Below, piece after piece: positions 23,375-34,314 of a DNA stretch of 64,000 nucleotides. The DNA is from Macrocybe gigantea. Its lineage: Eukaryota; Basidiomycota; Agaricomycetes; Agaricales; Callistosporiaceae. The position numbers and the translations under genes were made by a program. Under the pieces are notes generated by a model that saw nothing but the letters and a program-made list of their open reading frames with translations, was not told where the DNA came from and ran no database searches. Location: assembly GCA_011319805.1 (NCBI GenBank), contig SJRY01000260.1, positions 62,001 through 126,000 of the forward strand, given 5' to 3'. Position 1 is the stretch's first letter. Every line of letters begins with the position of its first letter.

Positions 23375-24330
23375 TTAAGTGACAATCAACATGAGACCGG
23401 CCCATAAAGCGATACCAGTTATGACAGCGGCGATTGCAGAGTTTGAGATGGCGCCGTTGGCGGCCAACGGTGATGGCGTGAGATTACCACTAGGATAAAA
23501 GAAAGAACAATTATTGATGCCCATCCTCTGCGGGGACTTTTCAGTCACTCACGTTGCAGTCCCAAGATTCGGTACACTTGTGATGGTGTTCTGAGTGACT
23601 GTCGTAAGGGGAGTGGTAGCTGGGTCAGAGAGAACGGGTGACGACAGGACCGGACTTGATAACACCGGATTGGAGGGCGTAGGGCTTGGAGGCCTTGATG
23701 GAGACGGATCCTTTTGAGTAGGAGGAGGCGGAGGGGCTGGGCGACTCGTGGATGGAGGTGGTGGTGGTGGTGGTGGGGGAGCCTTCGTGGTTTGTGGAGG
23801 TGGGGTACCTCCTCCTCCAGACAAGCAAGTGTTTTGACCGCACGTCTCGGAAGGAGCTGTGATGGTAGAATCAGCAATGATGTATCATCACTGCATTGTT
23901 GCCTTCCACCTACCACAACAGAAGTCTTTTCCAGGACAATGGACATATCCTGTGTGAGCACAAACGGGGCTAGAACCACCGCAGATTTTGCCAAGCGGAC
24001 AACAACCCGCCTGCCCGCCCCACTCGCCACAGTAATAGCCAATAGGGCAGCAATGGGCACCTACAAAAAAAAAGTATAAAATGTGAGAATTCCCTCTGAG
24101 CTCGGGCAAGAGGTATGAACCATCGCACCATCTGAACAGAGAAAGTCGCCGCCGCCGCATCCTGACTGACGCCTAATAAAGCCGACAGAAAGGTCGGAGC
24201 GAGCGTGCTTGGGCGTGCTGAGCAGAGCCGCAATCACGCCTTCTGATCGTGCCAACGGACTGGCGGCGGCAGCGAAGAGTGTTTGAGAAAGCACGATCGG
24301 AAGTGCAAGCATGAGCTTCAAGCCGAACAT
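23375..24330 (-). CDS. GPI-anchor-type cysteine-rich surface protein B
   Basis: Four exons (24330-24129, 24060-23914, 23856-23553, 23489-23375) give 255 aa. The open frame runs up to 24363, but the methionine at 24330 starts the signal peptide (MFGLKLMLALPIVLSQTLFA) and matches the paralogue at 16680-17621. The cysteine module is CCPIGYYCG...GCCPLGKICG...YVHCPGKDFCC...ETCGQNTC. The stalk differs: here it is a run of prolines (nine in a row) and PPPPPTQKDPSP-like sequence followed by SSPVLSSPVLS repeats. A hydrophobic C-terminal tail (AVITGIALWAGLMLIVT) fits a GPI signal. Exon 2 is 147 nt in both paralogues. Wall or surface function inferred. Confidence 0.8.
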
Positions 24331-24715
24331 ATCGTGTTGAGTGAGGTGCAACTCTGAGCACAAGGTGCGAAGGGCTGTTGGGCGACCGTGAGGTACGATG
24401 GCAGGAATCCATTTTACTTTTATTCTCGTTCGAATGATCCCTACCTTGACAGATGAACTGTATTGGTTTGTGATGAAAAAAAAAGGCGCTCAGGGGCCCC
24501 GCTTGCGATGTGTAACCAGGTACATCGGAAGGGATGCTGCAATAATTTACAAAATGGTCATTTTTGAAGGACACAGTCCTTTTCCTTGGGATCCATCGAT
24601 TGGGTTTTCGAAGACTGACCACACGTCTCTAAGAAAACATTAATACATTAGACCGTCGAAGAGCAAGGTAGTTTTCTACATTTCTGCAATTCACCCAATG
24701 ACTGTCAGCAATATA

Positions 24716-24740
24716 AGGTAGAGGTGAACAGGAACCGACA
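24716..24740 (+). repeat. Left terminal inverted repeat of the 1.03 kb element
   Basis: Twenty-five bases identical to the reverse complement of 25724-25748. Identity is complete when checked base by base. Confidence 0.85.
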
Positions 24741-25070
24741 TGGTTTATGTAAGCAAGCGAGCTTCAATATCGCGACCTCTTCTCCTCGTCCACAAGTGAT
24801 ATATTTGACATTGTAAGACCTGAGAAGGAGAGTAGGATCCATAGGGAAGATGTCTCTGACTTTAGATTTTTGTAAAATTCCTTTCTCAGCCTCCAGTAGG
24901 GGTCACAAAGTAAAATGCATATTTCGTCCTATCTTGCCTCCAGAACCCATCCAGCAAATTTTCGAAAATTTCATCCCAACATTTTGCCGCTTATTAATGC
25001 GTCACGTGACCCTGCACGTGATGCAAAGAGACGAGAGGAGAGTGGACGAAATGGCACGAAAAGTGGTGAA

Positions 25071-25598
25071 ATGCCCCGGAAAAAAGCTTCAACAAGGTCA
25101 AGAATTCAAAATCTCCGAGCAACAAGGATCGAGGATGGACCGGATGGCGAAGATCAATGCCCAGAGTCTGGATCTGGATCAGACTCGGGCTCCGACTGCG
25201 AGCCTGACCTGGAAGTCGAGGAGTCAGCCCTGCAACACTTCACGGCCTTCCTGCAGAAGGCACACGACACTGCAGTTGCCCACCAGATGGAGATGAAGAA
25301 GCGGCGGGGCACTTATCTTGGCAATTCGGAACGCACGAAATGCCTGCATCGGCAGAAACGTCAGAAACTCGCAACCAGTGGTCATCGTTTCATTACCGAG
25401 TGGTTTTCCAGAGACGAGCCACCCCTGGATGCTGGCATGGCATGTGAAGATTCAGCACGATTCATTTCAGGATACCAACAAGGTTTGACTGGCACGGAAG
25501 CAGTCTGGGTGAACAAAAAATACCATGGCCACCGTGTATTGCCTCCCGAAATCGTCGCAGAAATCAAGAAATCATGTATTACTACTACCGTAGCATAG
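25071..25598 (+). pseudogene. N-terminal transposase fragment inside the TIR element
   Basis: The open frame starts as early as 24915, but the methionine at 25071 (MPRKKASTRSRIQNLRA) is the natural start. It codes for about 175 aa: a basic start, an acidic Ser/Asp/Glu linker, then a helix with LQKAHDTAVAHQMEMKKR and the block RRGTYLGNSERTKCLHRQKR. The string TYxGNSxRTxxxHR is common in N-terminal regions of large basidiomycete DDE transposases. The catalytic DDE part is missing; the frame ends at 25598 only 126 bp before the right TIR. Either a truncated relic or a retained DNA-binding fragment. Family assignment is from pattern memory. Confidence 0.55.
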
Positions 25599-25723
25599 TC
25601 CGCCGTAGATCGCCTTCCTCCTGGTCTCAAAATTTTCTGGAAAAATTTTCGTTGAATCCTGGTGCCCGTCATTTTGCCGCTTATGTAATCGATAAACCCT
25701 AACCCCATATGATTACCTAAGGG

Positions 25724-25748
25724 TGTCGGTTCCTGTTCACCTCTACCT
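25724..25748 (-). repeat. Right terminal inverted repeat of the 1.03 kb element
   Basis: Mirror of 24716-24740. The pairing stops at the inner side (tgg against ccc). Confidence 0.85.
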
Positions 25749-25750
25749 TA

Positions 25751-26382
25751 ATTCATTAATGCTTTCTTGGCATAGGGTGCCAAGCCACAGATCCTAATCA
25801 GCAAGCGTTAACGTCAGCGCCCGCAATTGCACTGCTCCGATGATAATGGAAAGAAAGGGCATGAGCTGATCCTTGATCTATTGTTCAAGGCGAGACTGAT
25901 GTCGACGTTCAGATCCAGTACATGTTTCGTATTGACGATGTCGGGCTCAACTTCAACCAGGATGGGGCGAGCCCATTTCTATTGACGCGACGACGCCCAG
26001 TGTGGATGTGATTGACAAGGACCATGGCAAGGATGATGCTCCACTGCAGTGCGCCTGACACAAGGCTGATGACCCTGTCGCTGAAGAATGAGAAAATAGC
26101 ACTGGTTGATGACCATGTGATAGCTTGAAATAATCACACTCCATGACTGCAACGTTAGTATTCGATGATGGCTTTTCTAGCTATTCAACAAGGTCAGTAT
26201 TCTGAGGTCAAGACATACGACAATGAATGGGGTACATGTTCGGACTGCCGAACACGGAGCCAATTGATCCGGCCAACGCTGACCGATAGGCTGTGCAGGA
26301 AGCTGTTGGCATGCGAAGATTGGGACAAAGAACTCACTAGTCTACTCATCCCTTACTGCCACTGAGGAATCCGTTCGAGAGC
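25751..26382. other. Intergenic, no gene recognised
   Basis: Holds the upstream region of the F-box-like gene. Open frames 25953-26144 (-) and 26165-26365 (+) show nothing recognisable. Confidence 0.4.
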
Positions 26383-28042
26383 ATGGCCATGGATTTACCT
26401 GCAGAAATATGGCTCATCATCCTCTCTCTGCTGCCTCGAGGATACTGTCGCCGAATGATGAGCTTGAATCGGTTCCTTTACAATCTCGGCATGGATTATC
26501 TCTACCAGGAACTCAGAATTCATGCAGACGACGTTCATATGCTTAGGACTCTGGATAGTCTCAGGTATTTCCGCTTTTCACTTCACTCTAACGACACACC
26601 CATCATGTAGCAACTCAACAGAATACCAGACATCGCGCGTCGAGTTGAACACATTTACATTCGACCGACATTCATAGCTACTGATGAGCCTCCGATGCAC
26701 GAGCCACAAGACTCAAAGAAACCAGAAAAGCCGCTGGAGAAGACCCTGAAACGCTTGTGCAAAGCTCTCGGCCATCGCACGCTGCGTCCGGTCACTCAAG
26801 TCTCGCCACATTCACGTGTCATTCATGCTGCCCGCATCGCGTTTCCCCACTGCACTAACGCCACCGAGCTCACCTTAGTTCTCCACGACCTCGAAATCGA
26901 GCCTCCATTCCCGGCCTTCCTCGAGACTGCGCTGACGGCTTTTAGGCCTCGACTGCGGCAGCTGAACCTCAGCATGACAAAGGAAAAACTGCATCACTTT
27001 TTCCGCCTTCTCCCTGGGCTTTGTTTCCCTGGACTCGAAGATCTCCATATCCATTTGACTTGGTCGCGGCTGGTGTTCTCCGATTCACAAGGTAGTCAGA
27101 CGGAAACCCTCCTGGCGTCGTTTGTGTCGTCCCAGAAATGGACTATCCGATCGCTCACAATGTCCTTATCGACCACGCGCTTTGACGTGAGCACCTTCCT
27201 CAAGCAGATCGCTCACCTGCCGCTATTGAAAACCTTCGCGGTAGAAGCAACATTGAACACGTTCACGCTTTCAGACACGTTGGCCCCGCTCGCATTCCTG
27301 CACGATCACAGCGCGACGCTGGAAGACCTGGCGATCTGCCGCAGCCCGGGCTTCAATCCTCCCGGCGCCGTGGACCTCGCACATGAGACGATGCTCGCGC
27401 ACGAGCTGCAGACGCTCCAGCTCCCTGTGCTGCGCTCGCTCAAGCTCGGTATCTGGCTTGACCCGCCCGTGTTCTTCCCGCTGCCGCTCCTTGCGCAGAA
27501 CGCCACGCAGCTGACGTCGTTCGCGCTGCTGCACAGCTTTCTATCATTCGAGGAAGTAGGCATCGTGCTCGACGCATTCGGCAACGGTTGTTTGAGGAAG
27601 CTCCGGCTCTGTGTGGCGGTCCTGAGCCCGGAGCTCGTCGATCTACTCGCAGCGAAGCTGCCCGAGTTGACGCATCTGGACATCATGTTCCTTCGCGTGC
27701 TGCCTCGCGACGGTCTCCCACTCACAAACCGATTTCAGTTCGTGAGTCTTTTTCCTCAGAGGATCCATGAAGATTTGTCGTTATGGTCTGATCGTTTTTT
27801 CTTTTGTTAATTGTTGCTCCGTGCTACCTTTGCTCCTTCAGGCCGCATTCCGCAAACAGATGACCTTGCGTTCTTACCCAGACTGGAAGCTTCGCAACCT
27901 TAAAATTGCCATGCGTTGGACCTCTTGTGGATGCGGTCACGTCCAGTCAGGCTGCATGAAGACCATCGCCAATTGTTTACCCGAAAATGTAGAACTTTTG
28001 CTCGAAGGCGACTCGTGCAGTTGTGACAACCGACCACTCTGA
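26383..28042 (+). CDS. F-box-like / leucine-rich repeat protein
   Basis: Three exons (26383-26564, 26622-27741, 27842-28042) with GT-AG introns of 57 and 100 nt give 500 aa. The N-terminus MAMDLPAEIWLIILSLLPRG has the L-P-x-E-I-x-x-x-I-x-x-x-L spacing of an F-box, the motif that docks adaptor proteins to Skp1 in SCF ubiquitin ligases. Residues 140-430 consist of irregular leucine-rich units (for example LRQLNLSMTKEKLHHFF, LPVLRSLKLGIWLDPP, LRKLRLCVAVLSPEL). The C-terminal exon is cysteine-rich (CGCGHVQSGC, CSCDN). F-box proteins of this sort are massively expanded in agaricomycetes and their substrates are unknown. The exon 2 acceptor at 26621 was chosen because the alternative at 26610 breaks the frame. 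Confidence 0.7.
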
Positions 28043-28171
28043 CCTCTTCTTTTGCATCTCCACAACATAACTAGTGTAAATTGTATGCTTAGACGACTTT
28101 CTCCTTGTAAACCTTTATGCGGGCTACAGCACAATATAAACGGATATAATGTCCAGGGTAAAATGAGTAGG

Positions 28172-29939
28172 TCAAATCTGAAAAACGTAGACATCATCAA
28201 GGAAACTCCAAGCCGGCGCTTTCCCTCCTCTAAACGACATCACATCCTCCCCATCGCCACGGGCCGTCACATCTACAGCGTAGTATTTCCACGGGCTATA
28301 CCCGTCCCGCACCGTCTTAACCACAGTGCCGTTCCACAGTACTTCGGCGAACGCGTCCGCCTCAAGCTCCGGGCCGCTAAAGTAGCTCGCGAGGAAGAAC
28401 TGGATCTGATACTGCTCCCCTGTGCGCGTGTTCAACCGGCCACCTACGCGCGTGAGCGTTCCAGGCAGATCGTCATGTCCCGTCGCGGATCCAAGGATGA
28501 CCGCCGCAGACCCACTGTGCGCGAACGGCGGGTAGTACGCGATCACAGCGTCGAGCTCGCCTCCAGGTAGGCTTGTGCAGAGCCAGGAGGCCGACTGCTC
28601 CATGTAACAAATGTCTTCATCACACGAGGCGAAGACCTCGAATCCAGAGTCGATGTTCGCATTCATGCGGTGGTATGCCATCGAGTCCGTTACGACAAGA
28701 CTGCCTTGGCCCGTGTTGGTGGCGAGGTCGGAACCCGAGGGTATATAGTACTGTGGGCATGCTACCTGGTCAGAGGGAAAAGCTTGGGATTGTGCGGAGA
28801 GGAAGGGCAAACCATGCTGCACGTGTACGACGCCGGTGCACCATCGACTACGGCTCTCCAAATATTAATGAACTGGCAGGCACCGCCGAACGGATCAGGA
28901 TCCCTTTTATTGCACAGATCCGCACATGCTAGAACGTCGTATCGGGCCAGCAGCGCAAAGCCCATATACTAAAAGGACGCTAATTAGCCGATCCAGAATA
29001 AAACATACGATCGTCATGTCGCTTACACCAGCGGACACCGTGGCAGCATTGAGGGGACCGTAGTTTGGTTCATACCCCTTCGGTACAGGCGGAACAGGCA
29101 AATCTCTGAGTTTCCACCCGCTGCTATTCTGAATATAAGACGTCACGTTCCCAGAAGGGGATGAGCCATCGAGGGGCCTCCCGTCGAAGTCCGTCTTTTC
29201 GTTGGCCATATGCACGTCCGCGAACGCCGCGCAAACAATACCAGTCACTGTGACTGTATCATTGACCGTCACCTGAGAATACAAGTTCACGAAAACTTCA
29301 GGTCAGATCAGAAAGGAAAATAAGACAGACACATTGCGATCAATAACCATGACTGCACCTCAACAAGAAGCTAGGACATACCACAGTCTGGGGTGCCATC
29401 GCAGAATTGAAGGCATGCAGGCACATTGTACACTACTCCAGGAATGACTTTGTATGTGAGAAATGCTGTTCCCTCCACCGCCGCATCCCTATCCTGCGGC
29501 TGTGTACCAGTACCATTAAACACTAAATCATAAACGCGCGTCTGCCGTTTCGCCGTCCTCACTGTCGGCAGCTGAAAGTGTTTCGCTCCCGTCTTTTTGA
29601 CGCCGCTCTTCTGCCTCACGCCCCGGACAGCTGCGAAGACGCCTCCCACATCCGTCACGCGCGCTTTTTTGGCATCGAGTGCGTTCGGGATGCCATGAAA
29701 GCCGAATTTTTCTTTGAGTAAGGAAGGGGAGGAGGGAAACCAGAGTGGCGAGGGGACAGTTGTCGCGTTTTGAGATGGACGGGAGAGGACATCCGCTGAA
29801 AGGGTAGATTTTCATGGTGTGGGCTTGGCTTGTAACGGCATAAGAGATGAAAGATAAGCGGACCTGGAAGTAGTACTGCGAGCAGAGCCAGGATAGAAAT
29901 GGCTTGGTACTTGGGAACCATCCTAGATGATTCGAACAT
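28172..29939 (-). CDS. Fruit-body specific protein A-like secreted protein
   Basis: Five exons (29939-29864, 29795-29382, 29295-29009, 28968-28813, 28750-28172) join to 503 aa. A signal peptide (MVPKYQAISILALLAVLLPG, preceded by six residues if the upstream ATG is used) leads into the family signatures RDAAVEGTAFLTYKV, PACLQFCDGTPDCVFVNLYS and ANEKTDFDGRPL. The second half has YDVLACADLCN, GGACQFINIWRAVVDG, TNTGQGSLVVT and ends APAWSFLDDVYVFQI. In Agaricomycetes such proteins are named fruit-body specific protein A. The C-terminal third has the look of a beta-sandwich carbohydrate-binding domain. Extracellular; molecular function not established. All four introns are GT-AG, including one of only 40 nt (28969-29008). 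Confidence 0.8.
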
Positions 29940-29983
29940 GGAGGGGGGATGTTGCCTTCGAGCCTCCCAATGCTCAGAGACGT

Positions 29984-29992
29984 TTTATATAA
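29984..29992 (-). promoter_or_regulatory. TATA-like box of the fruit-body protein gene
   Basis: Minus-strand TATATAAAA, 45-53 bp before the first ATG at 29939. Its closeness favours use of the downstream methionine at 29921 if the start site lies about 30 bp from the box. Confidence 0.45.
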
Positions 29993-30250
29993 ATTCCGAG
30001 GAAGCAGATGTCCACCCTGAAATCTAAAGGCATCAGGACAGTAGCGACTAGGAATGCGTTCTAGGTGTCAAGATCGACTGAAGAGATGCACAGGGACATT
30101 TGCTGTCTAACACGGACATCTTAGATGGCAATGATGCATATGGACAGAACCTTCAAGTCCCATGCACAATAACGCAGTTATAAATGCCCGATGTTTGACG
30201 AACGACGTCTTGTTGCGTTTCTGTTGGATCAAGGCATGCCGTGATGCCAA

Positions 30251-30256
30251 CATTCA
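30251..30256 (+). repeat. Left target-site duplication CATTCA
   Basis: Six bases immediately outside the left TIR, repeated in the same orientation at 36373-36378. Confidence 0.85.
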
Positions 30257-30305
30257 TATGGAAAGCCGGAGCATCGTGCTCAGCTTCTGAGCTGTCACAG
30301 GTGCT
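30257..30305 (+). repeat. Left terminal inverted repeat (49 bp)
   Basis: Begins TATGGAAAGCCGGAGCATCG and is identical to the reverse complement of 36324-36372. It holds two overlapping palindromes: GAGCA-TCG-TGCTC (30269-30281) and GCTCAG-CTT-CTGAGC (30278-30292), which share GCTC and so cannot form together. Confidence 0.9.
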
Positions 30306-30522
30306 TCTTCGTAACATGTTGCCATATAGGACAGTATTATTAATTCCGGACCTCGGTCACCTTATGCAATACGAGTGTCTGACAGTAGGCAACGCGCCAT
30401 GAGAGCCAGCAAGGTCATCGGAAATGCCAAGTTCATAACATTCATGGACCAAATTTATTCATGCTATCGTACGTCCAACGTGATGCTAGCTCGAAATCCG
30501 ACGCGGACCCAAAATAAATTTC

Positions 30523-33319
30523 TCAGGATTCGTTAGCATGTGCCTCGATAATTCCGTCGTCGTCCAAGGAGAACAGAGATAAGTTGAAGGGGGGCCATTT
30601 GCAATATCGGTTGCATTGGTGATGTTTCTCGAACAGAGTGAGGCTTGCTTCCACATTGCCATCGCCGAACATATCCTTTCCCTCATTTAGTGATCTATTC
30701 GAGTTGCAATATCAGCATCAGTTCGACTTTCAATGTAATCGAGACCTACGGGTGGGTAAGGACCTGAGGATCTGTTAGTAATGGTGCGGCGCCTAAGGTC
30801 AATTTCACGATGAGTCAATATGGATAGATACGATGGTTGTGACCGTTGCGACGTGCCTTGATAGTCCGAAATGTAGGCCAGGCCACCTGTCTTGATGTAC
30901 TGGATATGTTGTGTGAATACTAGAAACTCAGCAATATCGAATCCTTCTTCCTCTGGCTCAATGGATGGTGTGAAGTCCATATTGTGGATGAACTTCGTGA
31001 ACTCCTCCTTTGTACATGGAATCCTCTCCTCCAATAGGTACGCTCCGACGGCAGTGCCCGCTGATGGAGCAGAATTGTGGCTTCGCAAGGCATGAACCAA
31101 TGCCAGGCCCGCATGAACAAAGCGCAAGCGGGGAATGTCGAAGGGCGGACTGCTCGGAGAGCGCTGGATGCAATGGTCAATGTATTCATACGACATAGTC
31201 AAAAGCGACTTGGCCCAGTACAAAACATTGGCCTCACGATAGAGCTTTGGAAGTTCATGGCCAAAGCTGTAGCGGGAAATCTTGAGCTTTCTCGAACCGT
31301 GGGAGGGACCATTGTCTGATGGCTTGAAAAACATACGCTTGACGACCACATCTTGACGTGGCACCGTGCCAAGACCAAAGGTTGCCACAGGAGATAGCAT
31401 GAGTGACCCTGGATGGGCTGTCTTGAAGCCCCCAATTCCAATGAGCGACTCCAAGGACATGTCGGCTTCCAACCGTCCATGGTATCCACCAGTATTCAGT
31501 TCCAGACAATGTTTCTGGCGATCCCGGAGAATTATTTCCACTGACCGGGTTGGAATGGGGTGAAATACAATGTTCTCATGTTTCTGTGCCATGACTAATT
31601 TGGAATTTCAGAGAGAAACAGTTACGACAAATGACCAACATACGTTTCTGGACATCCAGTGATGCCTGACCCCCAAATTGAAGGGCTTCTTTCAGCTCCT
31701 CCCGGTTTGGTGAAGAGAATGGAACCAAGGTTGGGGCACACACGGAGGATTTACGAGGGGGTGAATCGGCTCCTGTGCTTGATATGCTGCGGCTTTGAGT
31801 GTGAGTGCGTTTCATGCGGCTGCTATTTGATGGCTCAGGCCCTGGCTTGGGTGCGCAAGCAGAGGGAGAAGGCTCGGCAATGGCAGGGAGCGGCGAAGAA
31901 AAGGAAGCCACATCTGAAAACCCAGAATGGCTGAGTTGTGTTGGCGTCCGTGTCCGCATGCGAGAGGTCAAGGATGCCACTGCCTCCGGTGTGAAAGCTC
32001 CTGACTTATTATCTGTGAAAGGGATAGACGGTGGTCGTCGCTCCGCTTTATTGCCAAGGTCACTATCGGAGTCGCCACACTCGAGGGATTCCGCATGCTG
32101 TTCGTAATCAAGCCATTGACTCTCCGGAACAACGACTGACAGTGAGAACTGCTTTGTCTTGAAGATTGGTACCTTTGGATTCTTCCGGTTTGGATGGAGG
32201 CACTCGTTGTAAAAGTATGGACGCGAACGGGAATATGAAGAGAGATCGACCCAAGATGAGTCGCGAACCACCAAATCTCTGACTTGCCACTGAAACGAAG
32301 GGCAAAATGCGATGATCTTGGGTACAATGGTGTCGATAGCGATTTTGATAAGACCAGGAGCGTCGATCAATGCATCGACGTCCTTGATGCCTTCGCAGAT
32401 ATTCTGTAATGTGATTGTTGGTTAGGCATTAAGTGTCGACGATGTGTGAAGCTACTTACTCCAAAGGGAATGCCGTGGCCAGTGCGTCCACCTCTTCTTG
32501 CCCTTCCCTCGTGAAGTGCAGATATCTGAAGAGATATTGTTTCTGCCAAGATGGCAGTCTGAGAGAACCTGGCCCAGCGTTCACGCTCTGAATGATAGGA
32601 GGCATGATTGCGCGAGTAACCCATGGCCAATGATGGATGTGTGTTATTGGCCGATGGTAAAGCAACGTCAGGCCCTTGCGTATGTCTCTGCAAATGCTGA
32701 TGTGTGCCCGGCACTGGTATTCCACGTGCTGGGTTCGGAAACGCCATGACTGGTGGAGGGTGAATGGCAGCTTCAAGACGACATGTTAGTTGAATGAGAT
32801 TTACATAGTCGCTTGAGAATAAGACATACAGCCTCGTTGACTCGCATTGACGGAAAAGCGAATGGCCTGGGCATCAGGAAGAGGCCAGGCATCTGTGGAC
32901 GGTTGGCTGCCTGATCGGTGAGGAGAGGCTCGTTAGCAGCAAAATTCAATCCCAATTGAAAGACGGCTGACCAGAGGCCTGCGTTGAAACCGCCGTGCCC
33001 TGAAACTTAGGATTTTGTGTGTCCGGAACCTGTGCTGAGATGGCCGTTCGTGTAGCTAAGAGTACATTGTGGCGTCAATACTGACACTACCAAGAAAGGC
33101 ATGACAGGACTTACCCGTTGGACGTGCAGTAGTTGCGAGGCTTCGCTTATAGTGCGAACAGCACTTAGCACAGACGAACTTTCCTCGCTTTTGGGGATCG
33201 ATGTGGGCAATGTAAAAGCAAGGCTCGCCTTTGCGTATCAGCACGGCACAGGCACTACGCTCGCAAGTACGATCGTACTTGGCATAGGCATCTTCGGTAA
33301 ATTGAGTGGCAAGCTCCAT
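30523..33319 (-). CDS. Alpha-type (atypical) protein kinase within the transposon
   Basis: Eight exons (33319-33115, 33055-32972, 32910-32830, 32770-32460, 32403-31644, 31594-30857, 30792-30750, 30694-30523) join in frame to 797 aa. The N-terminus has a Cys-rich patch (CERSACA, CAKCCSHYKR) as in other basidiomycete alpha-kinases; the middle is disordered, Ser/Pro-rich. The catalytic domain (about 485-797) shows GIGGFKTAHPG, VVVKRMFF with the presumed ATP-binding lysine, AYLLEERI, AEFLVFTQHIQYIKTGGLAY, the catalytic-loop-type ISDYQG, LLTDPQVLTH, DMFGDGNV and the zinc-binding HHQCNRYCKW. Every hallmark of the alpha-kinase fold is present, so activity is likely. Intron 30793-30856 is GC-AG (CAAG|gcacgt). 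A longer start at 33385 is possible. Kinase target unknown. Confidence 0.85.
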
Positions 33320-34314
33320 GTCGATGTGGAAATTGACCTCGAGACTCAAGTGGTTCGGGCTTATATACTGTTCGCAATGACTCAATGCCTAATGCCTCTT
33401 CACTCTGGACTTGAGATAATTACCAAGTCGTTCCACTGGCATGAGATAGGATGCATGTCGATAGAGGAGACCATGAGATGGAGCGATGTCGTGAATCCTT
33501 TTTCGAACTGCCAGCATGGTAGAGCTTGAGCGATGCGCAATGCACATTACACGTTGTGATTCGTGAATCGTGATTCTGGGGACAGGAGTTCTGTTGGGAA
33601 CGCCTTGGGGATTCACTCCGAGTCGTCAAAATGGTGTTCTAAACTCCCAGGGGCCTATGTGTTTGTGCTTACTGAAGTTCGTTCGGAGATTCTGGGCCCT
33701 CCTTTCCATGCAGATCGCAATTCCGCCATGCAGCAGGAAAAAGCGAGCGCGGAGACACTGACATGTTCATGAGTCATTGAGATGTTCTGGGCTCTCTTTC
33801 GCCTACACGTTGATATGACACGTTGCAAATTCGTGATTCAAGACAAGAAGGAGTTGAGGATTCACTGGTGAAGGATTATTCTCAAGTCCCGGTCGCTGAC
33901 ACGCTTGCAATTCAAACGCTTCGTCGATTCCTTCCGGATGTTCTGGGCTCTCTCAAACTCCACGTTGACGTATCGTGCAATGTGTCATCCTCGCCATGCA
34001 TCTCCACTTCGACCATGCAGACACAGAATCTGTTGGCCAAGCCTTTTCACCTTATCGTTATGTCAATTTGACATAAAGATAGCAGCATAGTCTTTGTTCC
34101 TTTTCTACCCAATGACCCAATTTTGCCGGCGTCTGTCTGGGCAGAGGGAATGTGTGCGGTACGTCGCGTTGCGTCTCATTCTTCCTGCTCTTGTAATTCA
34201 AATATTTTAATACAGGACAGCTCAAGGTCGTGTCTCACTACTGCCTCGTACCTTACCCCGCCAGAGTCTGCCTGTTTTGCCGCTTCCTCAAATTCTGTCC
34301 AGTCTTGCCCAACC
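33320..34314. other. Divergent promoter region of the transposon, with repeated motifs
   Basis: About 1 kb between the kinase and transposase starts. The 17-mer GATGTTCTGGGCTCTCT occurs at 33781-33797 and 33938-33954, each followed 23-25 bp later by CACGTTGA, and a degenerate third copy (GATTCTGGGCCCTCC) begins at 33688. Other shared words include GGATTCACT and CCATGCA. I see no coding sequence. The arrangement suggests shared control elements or internal transposase-binding sites; this is inference. Confidence 0.5.

Larger units (their letters stand above)
24714..25750. mobile_element. 1.03 kb TIR transposon, internally deleted
   Basis: A 25-bp perfect terminal inverted repeat beginning AGGTAGAGGTGAACAGGAAC lies at 24716-24740 and in reverse at 25724-25748. 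TA stands on both outer sides (24714-24715 and 25749-25750), consistent with a TA target duplication or with a 27-bp TIR beginning TAA. Between them is a single plus-strand open frame resembling only the N-terminal part of a basidiomycete transposase. A 15-bp direct repeat (cattttgccgcttat) occurs near both inner ends, 24980-24994 and 25670-25684. Best read as a non-autonomous deletion derivative of a larger cut-and-paste element. Confidence 0.8.

Noticed and set aside
23714..24079. Plus-strand frame with a tryptophan run (WWWWWW)
   Set aside because: Antisense of the proline-rich stalk of surface protein B.
28969..29008. Doubt over a 40-nt intron in the fruit-body protein gene
   Set aside because: Both sides match family signatures in frame and the splice sites are good, so the short intron was kept.
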